Below are positions 46,175-53,674 of a stretch of 64,000 bases of DNA, piece by piece. The notes under the pieces were generated by a model, which worked only from the letters and a program-made list of their open reading frames with translations, searched no databases and was not told the DNA's origin. How positions within the stretch are numbered: the first letter of the stretch is position 1; every line of letters starts with the position of its first letter. The translations under genes and the position numbers were made by a program. The DNA comes from Mesotoga prima MesG1.Ag.4.2 (GTDB taxonomy: Bacteria; Thermotogota; Thermotogae; Petrotogales; Kosmotogaceae): NCBI RefSeq assembly GCF_000147715.2, contig NC_017934.1, positions 1,860,001 through 1,924,000 on the forward strand. The letters run 5' to 3'.

Positions 46175-46403
46175 CGGACAACCTCAGAAACCTCTTCAGC
46201 AGCCTCTTGGTTGCTATAACAAGTCCTAGAGTAGCAAATGCAATCCCTGCAAGAATAATGGAGCTATACGGTGCAAAAGAGCAGACAGAATAGTAGCCGA
46301 CGCAGTTTGGCTTTGAAGCTTCCCACGGGAAAAGCGTGACAATCGCTGGTACGAGCGGAGAAAGCGCCACAGCCAACAGGATGCGGTTGATCAGTTTTCT
46401 CAT
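46161..46403 (-). CDS. Small two-helix membrane protein
   Basis: An 80-residue protein with two membrane helices (about 7-25 and 46-66), a short loop containing FPWEASKPNCVGYYSVC, and a basic C-terminal tail. The start overlaps the stop of the Cys-rich gene upstream (ATGA), and its end overlaps MarR by 14 nt. The tight coupling supports a real gene. Function unknown. Confidence 0.75.
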   Translation of the reverse strand: MRKLINRILLAVALSPLVPAIVTLFPWEASKPNCVGYYSVCSFAPYSSIILAGIAFATLGLVIATKRLLKRFLRLSDDLR

Positions 46404-46531
46404 TTCCTCCGATTCCTCCTTCTCTTCCTTTCACAGGCAGGAAGCGACCCGAGTCTTTCGTGTTTTTCCCGGCATCTGTCGCATATACCGTGGAACTCGC
46501 ACTTCGTTTCTCTGCATGAGCAGTCATTCAT
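46400..46531 (-). CDS. 43-residue Cys-rich small protein
   Basis: A short gene easily missed by length cut-offs. ATG at 46531 lies 8 nt after AAGGTG and the stop overlaps the next start as ATGA. The product has cysteines at 4, 6, 11, 17, 20 and 33 (CxC-x4-C-x5-C-x2-C), the core CEFHGICDRC, then LPACERKRRR and a strongly basic tail. The pattern resembles a family of tiny metal-binding proteins with C-x-RHG-x-C-x2-C and LPAC motifs (remembered as DUF6485-like). Zinc or Fe-S binding is inferred. Confidence 0.75.
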   Translation of the reverse strand: MNDCSCRETKCEFHGICDRCREKHERLGSLPACERKRRRNRRK

Positions 46532-46708
46532 ATCAGATTCACCTTCTTCATTCAACACCGATATTAATAATAATCATGATTACGATAATCAGTATTGAAT
46601 GAGAAACAAAGAGTTTTTTGTGAGACACCAGTCGGTAGATAGACATGACCGCTAGAAGAAAGCACTTGAGGAAATAAGCAGACATGAGAAAACGTGGGCG
46701 ACCCTTAG

Positions 46709-46737
46709 TTGAAAGAGTAGAAAAAATGGACTAGAAT
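46709..46737 (+). promoter_or_regulatory. Promoter of the ArsR-ABC operon
   Basis: TTGAAA and TAGAAT with a 17-bp spacer, ending 5 bp before the ArsR-type inverted repeat and 43 bp before the regulator start. Confidence 0.65.
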
Positions 46738-46741
46738 TTGG

Positions 46742-46757
46742 TTAAGTATTCACTTAA
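46742..46757 (+). promoter_or_regulatory. ArsR-type operator
   Basis: TTAAGT-ATTC-ACTTAA, a perfect 6-bp inverted repeat immediately downstream of the promoter, matching the style of SmtB/ArsR sites. Self-repression is expected. Confidence 0.6.
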
Positions 46758-46779
46758 TTGGATTGGAGAAAACATTTTT

Positions 46780-47130
46780 GTGAATCTCGAAATCAATGTA
46801 TTGAAGGCACTTGCAGATAATACAAGGTACGAAATTATTAAGCTGCTTCTTCGGAGGGAGTTCTGCGTTAGAGCTCTTTCAAGAAGACTCGGTATTTCCG
46901 AGCCAGCCGTCTCTCAGCATCTTAAGGTGCTTCGGAGCGCGCATCTTGTCAAGGGTCATAAGAAAGGATATTTCACCCATTATTCTGTGGACAGAGGAAA
47001 GTTGAAGGAGTTGTCGAATCAACTTGCTGAGCTCTGTGAAGAATCTTCAGATACTCTTCTCTCTGACAGCATTGCAATTCTGCAGGAATCGATTAGCGGT
47101 AGTTTGGACTCCAGTGGGGAAAGCGATTAG
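46780..47130 (+). CDS. ArsR/SmtB-family regulator
   Basis: A 116-residue winged-helix protein. The DNA-binding helix-turn-helix is RALSRRLGISEPAVSQHLKVLRSA with wing GYFTHYSVD. The ELCVC-type metal site of classical ArsR proteins is absent (the corresponding region reads EFCVRAL with one Cys), so metal sensing is doubtful. I start it at GTG 46780, 11 nt after GGAG, because the longer TTG start (46738) would include the operator. It precedes an ABC exporter pair by 59 nt and probably controls it. Confidence 0.85.
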   Translation: MNLEINVLKALADNTRYEIIKLLLRREFCVRALSRRLGISEPAVSQHLKVLRSAHLVKGHKKGYFTHYSVDRGKLKELSNQLAELCEESSDTLLSDSIAILQESISGSLDSSGESD

Positions 47131-47189
47131 GTTTCTAGGATAAGTCTATAGGGATTTGGTGAAATATACAAGTTTGGGGGGTAATCGCT

Positions 47190-48155
47190 TTGGGAATTAT
47201 TGAAGTCTCCGGCCTTTCAAAAAACTACAACGGCTTCACTGCCGTGAAAAGTATCGACTTCTCGGTTGAAAAGGGAGAGGTATTCGGTTTCCTTGGACCT
47301 AACGGAGCCGGAAAGACTACTACGATAAACATGCTCACGGGTCTGGCAAGACCCACTTCGGGAAGGATCGATATTGCAGGCAAAGACGGTATCAGAGAGA
47401 TCAAGAAGGTTCAGAGATTGATCGGGATTGTTCCTGATGAGAGCAACCTTTACGATGATCTTAGCGGCTATGAGAACCTTGTCTTCTGTTCGGCTCTCTA
47501 TGGGGTTAGAAAGTCTGAAAGAGAAGAAAAGGCGAGGTCTCTGCTGAAGCAGTTTGGTCTTGATGATACAGGAAAGAGACCTTTCAAGGCTTTTTCAAAG
47601 GGGATGAAAAGAAAGCTCACGATCGCCGCGGGCTTAATTCACGATCCAGAGATTCTCTTCCTCGATGAACCCACTACAGGTATCGACGTCGAAAGCGCAA
47701 GGCAGATAAGGTCTTTGGTAAGAGAACTGAACGACCGGGGAACCACGATCTTTCTGACCACGCATTACATAGAAGAGGCCGAAAGGTTGTGCGATAGGAT
47801 TGGTTTCATCGTCGGGGGAAGAATTGTAAAGATAGGTACCGTGGCCGACCTGATGAAAGAAGCTCAGAGAGAAAATATTGTTGAATTCACTCTTGGAAGT
47901 GATCCCGTTGATCTCAAGAAGCAATTGATTGAAGAGTTCAGCAACGTGACTATAAACCTCCGACCTGGTAACACACTTAGAATAACCTCTTTGGAGCCAA
48001 TAAAACTGATGCCGTTTATGAGCTTCTTCGGTTCCCGTGGGATTGATGTGTACGAGGCGAAGATAGTCAGACCGTCCCTTGAGGAGGTCTTTGTTAAAGT
48101 GACCGGAATAGAGGTTGAGAAGATGAAGACAGAGAAAGAGGGGAAGAAAAAATGA
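47190..48155 (+). CDS. ABC exporter ATPase, DrrA/CcmA type
   Basis: A 321-residue ATPase with Walker A GPNGAGKTT, signature FSKGMKRKLTIAAGL (a variant of LSGGQ), Walker B ILFLDEPTTGID, and H-loop TTHYIEEAE. The C-terminal extension of about 90 residues is typical of drug/antibiotic ABC-2 exporters. The start is TTG behind GGGGGGT. It overlaps the permease gene by 4 nt. The regulator upstream suggests inducible efflux; the substrate is unknown. Confidence 0.92.
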   Translation: MGIIEVSGLSKNYNGFTAVKSIDFSVEKGEVFGFLGPNGAGKTTTINMLTGLARPTSGRIDIAGKDGIREIKKVQRLIGIVPDESNLYDDLSGYENLVFCSALYGVRKSEREEKARSLLKQFGLDDTGKRPFKAFSKGMKRKLTIAAGLIHDPEILFLDEPTTGIDVESARQIRSLVRELNDRGTTIFLTTHYIEEAERLCDRIGFIVGGRIVKIGTVADLMKEAQRENIVEFTLGSDPVDLKKQLIEEFSNVTINLRPGNTLRITSLEPIKLMPFMSFFGSRGIDVYEAKIVRPSLEEVFVKVTGIEVEKMKTEKEGKKK

Positions 48156-48883
48156 GTGGAGTAGCCTACTGGACAATCCTTATGAAGGATATGAAGAACT
48201 ACTATTTGAAGCCACCAAACATAAGCTGGGGAATTGTGTTTCCTATCTCATGGACCCTCATGTTCTTTGTGCGATCGGGAAGCGACGTAGAAATAAGAGA
48301 CATTTTGCCGGGGGTTATGGCTCTCTCCGTTCTCTTTGGGACTACATCGATGCTTGCAGTTACGATAACTTTCGAACGAAAAAGTAGGTCATTTGAACGC
48401 TTGCTTCTAGCTCCCATAAGCCTCAAGCTTCTAATGCTTGCAAAAACCACTGGGGCAATACTTTTCGGAATTATCAACGCTTTTGTTCCGGTTCTCTTTG
48501 CCCTCTTGATTGTCGACCTATCTGGAATAAACTGGTTCCTGGTTTCAGTTAGTGTGCTGCTAATTGCCGTGACTTCGACCTTTCTTGGTCTTTTCATAGC
48601 AGTTTCGGCTAGCGAAGTATTCGAAGCGCAGACGTTTTCTAACTTCTTCCGTTTTCCTATGATGTTTCTTTGTGGTCTCTTCATCCCTATAGAGAATCTG
48701 CCGGCGTTTTTGAGACCATTTTCCTTCGTCCTTCCACTGACCTATGGTGCCGATTCTCTTAAACACGCTATAAACAGAAATGGAATCATAGATCCTCTGG
48801 CGAGCGTTTTTATATTGCTGGGCTTTGCCGCACTGCTCTTTTTAATAAGTACGCGGAATATTGAGAGAAGATGGATCTACTAG
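48152..48883 (+). CDS. ABC-2 type exporter permease
   Basis: A 243-residue membrane protein with about six helices. It contains the ABC-2 signature region FRFPMMFLCGLFIPIENLP and LPLTYGADSLKHA. It partners the ATPase that overlaps it by 4 nt. DrrB/NodJ-like proteins of this size export drugs or lipids. Confidence 0.92.
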   Translation: MSGVAYWTILMKDMKNYYLKPPNISWGIVFPISWTLMFFVRSGSDVEIRDILPGVMALSVLFGTTSMLAVTITFERKSRSFERLLLAPISLKLLMLAKTTGAILFGIINAFVPVLFALLIVDLSGINWFLVSVSVLLIAVTSTFLGLFIAVSASEVFEAQTFSNFFRFPMMFLCGLFIPIENLPAFLRPFSFVLPLTYGADSLKHAINRNGIIDPLASVFILLGFAALLFLISTRNIERRWIY

Positions 48884-48974
48884 AGTCCAGGGTTAAATGA
48901 GTCTGATTTTTCAGTAATCCTTTGGGACCAAGTACAATGTCTTCTTTTCGGTTGAAGCTGCGCCGATTACTCTG

Positions 48975-50540
48975 TCAAGAGCCTTTCTGAAATTCGACTC
49001 TGTTCTTTCCTTTGCCTTTCGCTGCGTATAACAGGTGGTCGGTCTTTTGAATGAAATGAGTCGCATCTTCGCCTGACCAGCTGGAGACACCAGCGCTCAT
49101 CGTCACCTTAGGATATGTGGTCTTGGCCAGCTCATCCCGGAGACGATCTGCGGTAGAACTTGCCATTTGCAAATCGCTTGAGGGCAAAAGAACAAGAAAT
49201 TCCTCGCCACCATACCTGAAAACGAAGTCAACCTTTCTTAGAGAAGACCTGATTATGCCCGCCACATTCTTGAGAAGGATGTCCCCCTGCAGGTGACCAT
49301 AAGTATCGTTGACGTTTTTGAAGTTGTCAAGATCTATCATGATCATGGATAGAGGAGTCCCGTATCTTGTGGCTCTATTTATCTCTCTTTCTATTATGGG
49401 GTACATCTTCTTCTGGTTGAGGAGGCCGGTCAATGGATCTATCTCGGCCTGTTTCTCGAGTAGCTCATTTGCCTTCTTGAGTTTGCTGTCGATTTCGAGA
49501 AGTTCTTCATATTGCTTTTCGATAGTTGTCTTTGCTTCCTGAAGTTCTAAGTTCTGATTGCTCAGTAACTGTATTTCGTGCATCTTCTGCTGAAATCTGA
49601 ATGAAGCCGCCAGCTCAGCGGCCCTGGCACTGCAGGTTTCCTTGTAAGTTCTTTGGGACAAGAGGTCAAGTTCCCTGTACGTTTCGAGAGCCAGCCCCTC
49701 TTCTCCAAGCTCTTCATGAATCTTAATCTTATTTCTTAGTGCGCCAGGCACTTTCGACATGCTTCCAGACTCTTTCTGATACTCTATATAACTTTCGATT
49801 TTTTCCAGAGCCTTTGCATAGTTGCCAGTTCCCATGTAGTACTGAGCCTTAAGAAAATCGAATTCAGCAGACCCTGCAGGATCTTCGATTTCTTTGACTA
49901 GAGGTTCGGTTTTCTTGAAGATCGCGGGAACTTCGTCATACCTTTCCGCGCTGATCAGCACTTCGGAGAGATTGAAGTAGCTGTTGCAGAGATCTGCTTT
50001 CTTTCGTAGAGAGAGCTTTATTTCTATCGCCTTGTTCAAGCAATCCATGGCTTCTTCAAATCTTTCCAGACCTTTCAGTGCGACGGCTTTATTGTTCTGA
50101 AAGTTAGCTACTGCGAGATCATCACCTATTGCTCTAGCGTATTCTAGAGCCTTGTCGGTGTACTCGAGAGATTCTTCAAAACGCTCCATGTAGACATATA
50201 CGCCACCAATGTTTCCAATCACGTCGTTGACATCGTCGGCCGTTCCGAACTCCTTGAAAAGGTCAACTGCCTTCAATGCATACTCGATAGATGCATCATA
50301 ATTGCCCACAACGCATGAGTACTTAATCATGTTATGCGTAATGTTTGCCAGCTCGATACATGCCGGGGCTTCAATTCTAGAAAGCTCGGCTTTAACAGTC
50401 TCCGATGCGAGAAGAGGCTTGCCCTCTTTGAACATAGTCTGAGAAAGCTCATTCAAAATTTTGAGCTTTTGCCGGAAATCCTTATCGGGGACTTCTGAAT
50501 AGGCTTTCATAATCTCTTTGATCGATCTCTTCTCGGTCAT
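48975..50540 (-). CDS. TPR-repeat diguanylate cyclase (GGDEF)
   Basis: A 521-residue cytoplasmic protein. Residues about 15-330 are tandem TPR helices (ANITHNMIKYSCVVGNYDASI, YTDKALEYARAIGD and similar). A coiled-coil linker (about 330-370) joins them to the GGDEF domain. The domain begins DPLTGLLNQKKMYP and has the active site GGEEF at 444-448 with an intact inhibitory site RKVD at 435-438. It should make cyclic di-GMP and be product-inhibited. The TPR part probably senses a protein or peptide partner. I use the ATG at 50540, after GGGAGG. It is a single gene with no membrane segment. Confidence 0.92.
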   Translation of the reverse strand: MTEKRSIKEIMKAYSEVPDKDFRQKLKILNELSQTMFKEGKPLLASETVKAELSRIEAPACIELANITHNMIKYSCVVGNYDASIEYALKAVDLFKEFGTADDVNDVIGNIGGVYVYMERFEESLEYTDKALEYARAIGDDLAVANFQNNKAVALKGLERFEEAMDCLNKAIEIKLSLRKKADLCNSYFNLSEVLISAERYDEVPAIFKKTEPLVKEIEDPAGSAEFDFLKAQYYMGTGNYAKALEKIESYIEYQKESGSMSKVPGALRNKIKIHEELGEEGLALETYRELDLLSQRTYKETCSARAAELAASFRFQQKMHEIQLLSNQNLELQEAKTTIEKQYEELLEIDSKLKKANELLEKQAEIDPLTGLLNQKKMYPIIEREINRATRYGTPLSMIMIDLDNFKNVNDTYGHLQGDILLKNVAGIIRSSLRKVDFVFRYGGEEFLVLLPSSDLQMASSTADRLRDELAKTTYPKVTMSAGVSSWSGEDATHFIQKTDHLLYAAKGKGKNRVEFQKGS

Positions 50541-50930
50541 CATTGCCTCCCACACATCTGCCGTGCAAAATTCTTTGCTCTTCTTCAACGATACAGAAAT
50601 TAGAAGCGCTTGCAAACAAACAGAGAGTGACTTGAAAATTGTTCGATTGCATAATTTATTACATGATTACACAAGGTTATTTCATATGATTGAAAGCTAT
50701 GCCACACTCACCAAGCAATTTCATGCCATCGTTTACCGAGGTTTGACGTCGGTGGTCAGAAGTAGGAAGAGCAAGAGAAACTGGTTCGCCGAGAAAAGCC
50801 ACTTCACGCTTGAGAGTACACGCTGTACGCTGATGAAGACCACGCTGTCCGTCAACGGTCCACCGTCCCCGCCGAGAATCGCGGTTCCTCGTTCCGACGC
50901 TACGCGTCCAGGCTCTTCGTTCTTGGAATT

Positions 50931-51103
50931 AATCTCGAAACAAGTTCGGGATGACAGAGTAAGGGACTTCCAAAAGCCGATGTCGGGGTAGCTTTCTCAA
51001 TTACAGAAAAACCCTAAACTGATGGCCGATTCTGTTCACGAGACCCCATACCCTGTAATCGAAACCTCGTTCGCGGCGTCATGCTGAACTTGTTTCAGCA
51101 TCT
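50931..51103 (+). repeat. Type I palindrome-bounded repeat element, copy 3
   Basis: Its left palindrome is diverged (AATCTCGAAAC in place of GATCCCGAAAC). The right end is fully formed: GTCAT, arms GCTGAA/TTCAGC, then ATCT. Length 173 bp. Confidence 0.8.
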
Positions 51104-51220
51104 CTATCCTAAGAACCGCTGTACGCTCATGAAAAGCACGTTGCCCGTCAACGGTCTACCGTCCCCGCCAAGAATACGGGTTCTTCGACGGTACATGTCC
51201 GGGTTCTTCGTTCTTGGAAC

Positions 51221-51390
51221 AGATCCCGAAACAAGTTCGGGATGACAGAGTAAGGGACTTCCGAAAGCCGATGTCGGGATGGCTTCCTCAGTTGCAGCAA
51301 AACCTTGAATTGTAAGCCAGTTCTGTTCACAAGACCCATACCCTGTAATCGATACCCCGTTCTCGGCGTCATGAACTTGATTCAGAATCT
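51221..51390 (+). repeat. Type I palindrome-bounded repeat element, copy 4
   Basis: Left palindrome intact; the right end reads GTCATGAACTTGATTCAGA then ATCT, having lost the 3-nt left stem arm. Length 170 bp. Confidence 0.8.
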
Positions 51391-51617
51391 CGCTCTTTCC
51401 AGCGTTCAGCGTTTCTTAGCAAGCGGGAAGCGGCTCTTCTCGATGAACGGAGAACCGCTCAACGGTCGACTAGTTTCTCTTGAACTTTCGAACGCCCAGC
51501 CACGGTTTCTCCAAAGCCCAGATCCTGAACAGGAGCACTTCACTGACAAAATGAGTTCGTCTGATGAGATTACTTCAATTTGCTTGCTCTTTTTTTGGTT
51601 TTTGCCTCCTGGTGTGT

Positions 51618-51725
51618 AAGCGCCAGCATCGCTTCCCCGGATGACCTTCCGGGCATCACTTCCTCGCGCCAGAGAGCCCACTTCCTGCCGGAGGCAGCAT
51701 CACTTCTGATCTTGATGCCACCAAC
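51618..51725 (-). repeat. Inverted GGAAGTGATGC-type repeat array
   Basis: Same array as 38520-38640 in the opposite orientation (GCATCACTTCC-type units), and nearly the same as 55765-55870. Confidence 0.6.
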
Positions 51726-51933
51726 CTCCGACCACCAACCGCGGTCTTGCAACTGATTCTTTCCTCTGAAAAGAAGCGTCGATACTGCCTTCTTGAATAT
51801 GATCCCCACTCTAGTTCTTATCGCTGCTACTCTTAGTGTGTGATAACATCTAAGTGTCCCTCATCATTGTCGGCTTTTCGGGAAGTTCCGTATGAATGGT
51901 TTCCAGATGTATAGATAACAGGGGGTTTTTGAA

Positions 51934-52779
51934 ATGGAAAGGTCTGTTGTAAGTCCTTCGGAAAATGCTGAGAGTTTTGTCGAGATAGGTTTTGCGAAAA
52001 CCAATTTGACTATCGTGAAGGAATTCGTGCTGGGTATTCTGGGCGGTGCATTCATTGCATTTGCGGCGCAGGGGTCCAACGTGGCGATACACACTATCGG
52101 TTCAGTGGGACTTTCCAAGACCCTGGCAGGCGCATTATTTGCGACGGGCCTTATGATGGTAGTCGTTTCCGGAGCAGAGCTTTTCACGGGTAACAGTCTT
52201 ATTGTCATTTCCTGTTTGCAAAAGAAGTCGAAATGGGTTTCTATGTTCAGGAACTGGCTCTTCGTTTACTTAGGAAACTTTGCGGGTTCCTTACTTATAG
52301 CTTACTTCGTTCTCCATTCAGGCCAGCTCGGCTTTTCCGAAGGTCTGCTGGGTGGATATACAATCAAGATTGCGGCTTATAAGACGGGTCTTAGTTTCGA
52401 AAGCGCATTCTTTATGGGGATTTTGTGCAACTGGCTCGTCTGCATAGCCATATGGATGGCATCCGCATCCAAAGACATAGCCGGCAAGATTCTCGCCATC
52501 TTCTTCCCGATATGGCTTTTCATTACCTCAGGCTTTGAACATTCCGTGGCAAACATGTATTATATTCCCGCAGGAATTCTCGCAAAGGCAAATGAAGAAT
52601 TTGCCAAGGCCGCGATTTCTCTTGGAGTCAGTGCTGAGCAGATCGCCAATCTAAACTGGGGAACTCTCTTCACGAAGAATCTAATACCGGTGACTCTTGG
52701 AAACATCGTAGGAGGCGCTTTCTTTGTCGGTACAATCTACTGGTTTGTCTACTTGAAGAAAGGAAAGTCGGCACAATAA
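51934..52779 (+). CDS. Formate/nitrite transporter family channel (FocA/NirC)
   Basis: A 281-residue FNT channel with six membrane helices. Family motifs are GGAFIAFAAQGSN (helix 1), ELFTGNSLI (the helix 2 break), GNFAGSLLIAYF, GILCNWLVCIAIWMA and GFEHSVANMYYIPAGI, which contains the conserved pore histidine. It moves formate, nitrite or hydrosulfide as a pentamer. Start ATG is preceded by AGGGGG. No operon partner (such as pyruvate formate-lyase) is present in the window, so the substrate is open. Confidence 0.93.
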   Translation: MERSVVSPSENAESFVEIGFAKTNLTIVKEFVLGILGGAFIAFAAQGSNVAIHTIGSVGLSKTLAGALFATGLMMVVVSGAELFTGNSLIVISCLQKKSKWVSMFRNWLFVYLGNFAGSLLIAYFVLHSGQLGFSEGLLGGYTIKIAAYKTGLSFESAFFMGILCNWLVCIAIWMASASKDIAGKILAIFFPIWLFITSGFEHSVANMYYIPAGILAKANEEFAKAAISLGVSAEQIANLNWGTLFTKNLIPVTLGNIVGGAFFVGTIYWFVYLKKGKSAQ

Positions 52780-52888
52780 TGGTGATCCCGGACTGTAAGC
52801 TTCAAAGAAAGCGTAAGTATAAATTTGATTTGTTGGAAAAGCGATAAGAAAGGGCAGCGTACTTAATTTAATAGTGAGGTCGACGCCC

Positions 52889-53061
52889 AGATCCCGAAAC
52901 AAGTTCGGGATGACAATTTGAGGGACTTCCCAAAACCGCTGTCTGGATAACTACCTCATTTGCAGCAAAACCTTGAATTGGTAAGCCAGTTCTGTTCACA
53001 AGGCCCCGATCCTGTAATCGAAACCCCTTTCTCGGCGTCATCTGAACTTGTTTCAGCATCT
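52889..53061 (+). repeat. Type I palindrome-bounded repeat element, copy 5
   Basis: Intact left palindrome; right end GTCAT-CTGAACTTGTTTCAG-CATCT. Length 173 bp. Confidence 0.8.
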
Positions 53062-53293
53062 CTATCCTAAGAATCGCTGTACGCTTAAGAGTAAAAACCC
53101 GCTGAGCGCTGTAAAGAGCAACCGTTGGCCCTTCGTCCAAAACCATGAACCCGTCCTTCGAAAGCGCATGAAGAACAGATCCTCTCTCTGGAACGAAGAA
53201 CAGGTTTTCTTCGGAGAACGGAGAACCATTAAACGGCAGACCAGTTTCATTTGCTTTTCCAACCTCCGACCCCGACGCGGTCTTCAAAAGTGC

Positions 53294-53379
53294 AGATCCC
53301 GAAACAAGTTCGGGATGACAGTTATCGGCTTTTTCGAAGACGTCGCATCCCGTCATTCTGAACTTGATTCAGAATCTCT
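53294..53379 (+). repeat. Internally deleted type I element
   Basis: Left palindrome followed after a short interval by a right palindrome with arms TTCTGAA and TTCAGAA. The middle of the usual 173-bp element is missing. Confidence 0.65.
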
Positions 53380-53513
53380 CGTTTTTTCACTTTGATCAGG
53401 AATGAAGAACAGGTTTTCTTCGGAGAACGGAGAACCATTAAACGGCGAACCGGTTTCACTTAGCTCTTTCCAACCACCAACCTGCTACCCCCAGCCACGG
53501 TTTCCCGAAGAGC

Positions 53514-53655
53514 AGATCCCGAAACAAGTTCGGGATGACAGAGTAAGGGACTTCCGAAAGCCGATATCGAGATAACTTCCTCAGTTACAGTGAAACCCTG
53601 AATTGGTGAGCCGGTTTTGTTCACGAAACCCCAGACTCGAAACCCGAGCCCCGTT
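53514..53655 (+). repeat. Type I element with missing right end
   Basis: The left palindrome and the body match the other copies until about CCCCGTTTTG. The right palindrome is absent, and the second group II intron starts about 20 bp further on. Confidence 0.6.
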
Positions 53656-53674
53656 TTGTTAGGTCTTTTTACTG

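Larger units (their letters stand above)
50541..51933. other. Intergenic repeat cluster
   Basis: Contains two type I elements in tandem, each preceded by a GTCAACGGTC-type module (about 50830-50885 and 51126-51180), fragments matching the IS256 target module (about 51440-51480), and an inverted GGAAGTGATGC array (51618-51725). No gene is supported. Confidence 0.65.
52780..53674. other. Intergenic repeat cluster
   Basis: Holds a type I element (52889-53061), a shortened one (53294-53379) and the left part of another whose right end is lost near the group II intron (53514 to about 53655). No gene is supported. Confidence 0.65.

Noticed and set aside
46264-46527. An 87-codon minus-strand frame overlapping the Cys-rich gene
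   Set aside because: It is out of frame with both the Cys-rich protein and the small membrane protein, which have ribosome sites and coupled stops.
50931-53655. Regularly recurring repeats that might be a CRISPR array
   Set aside because: Spacing is hundreds of bases, the intervening sequence is itself repeated, and no cas genes are present.
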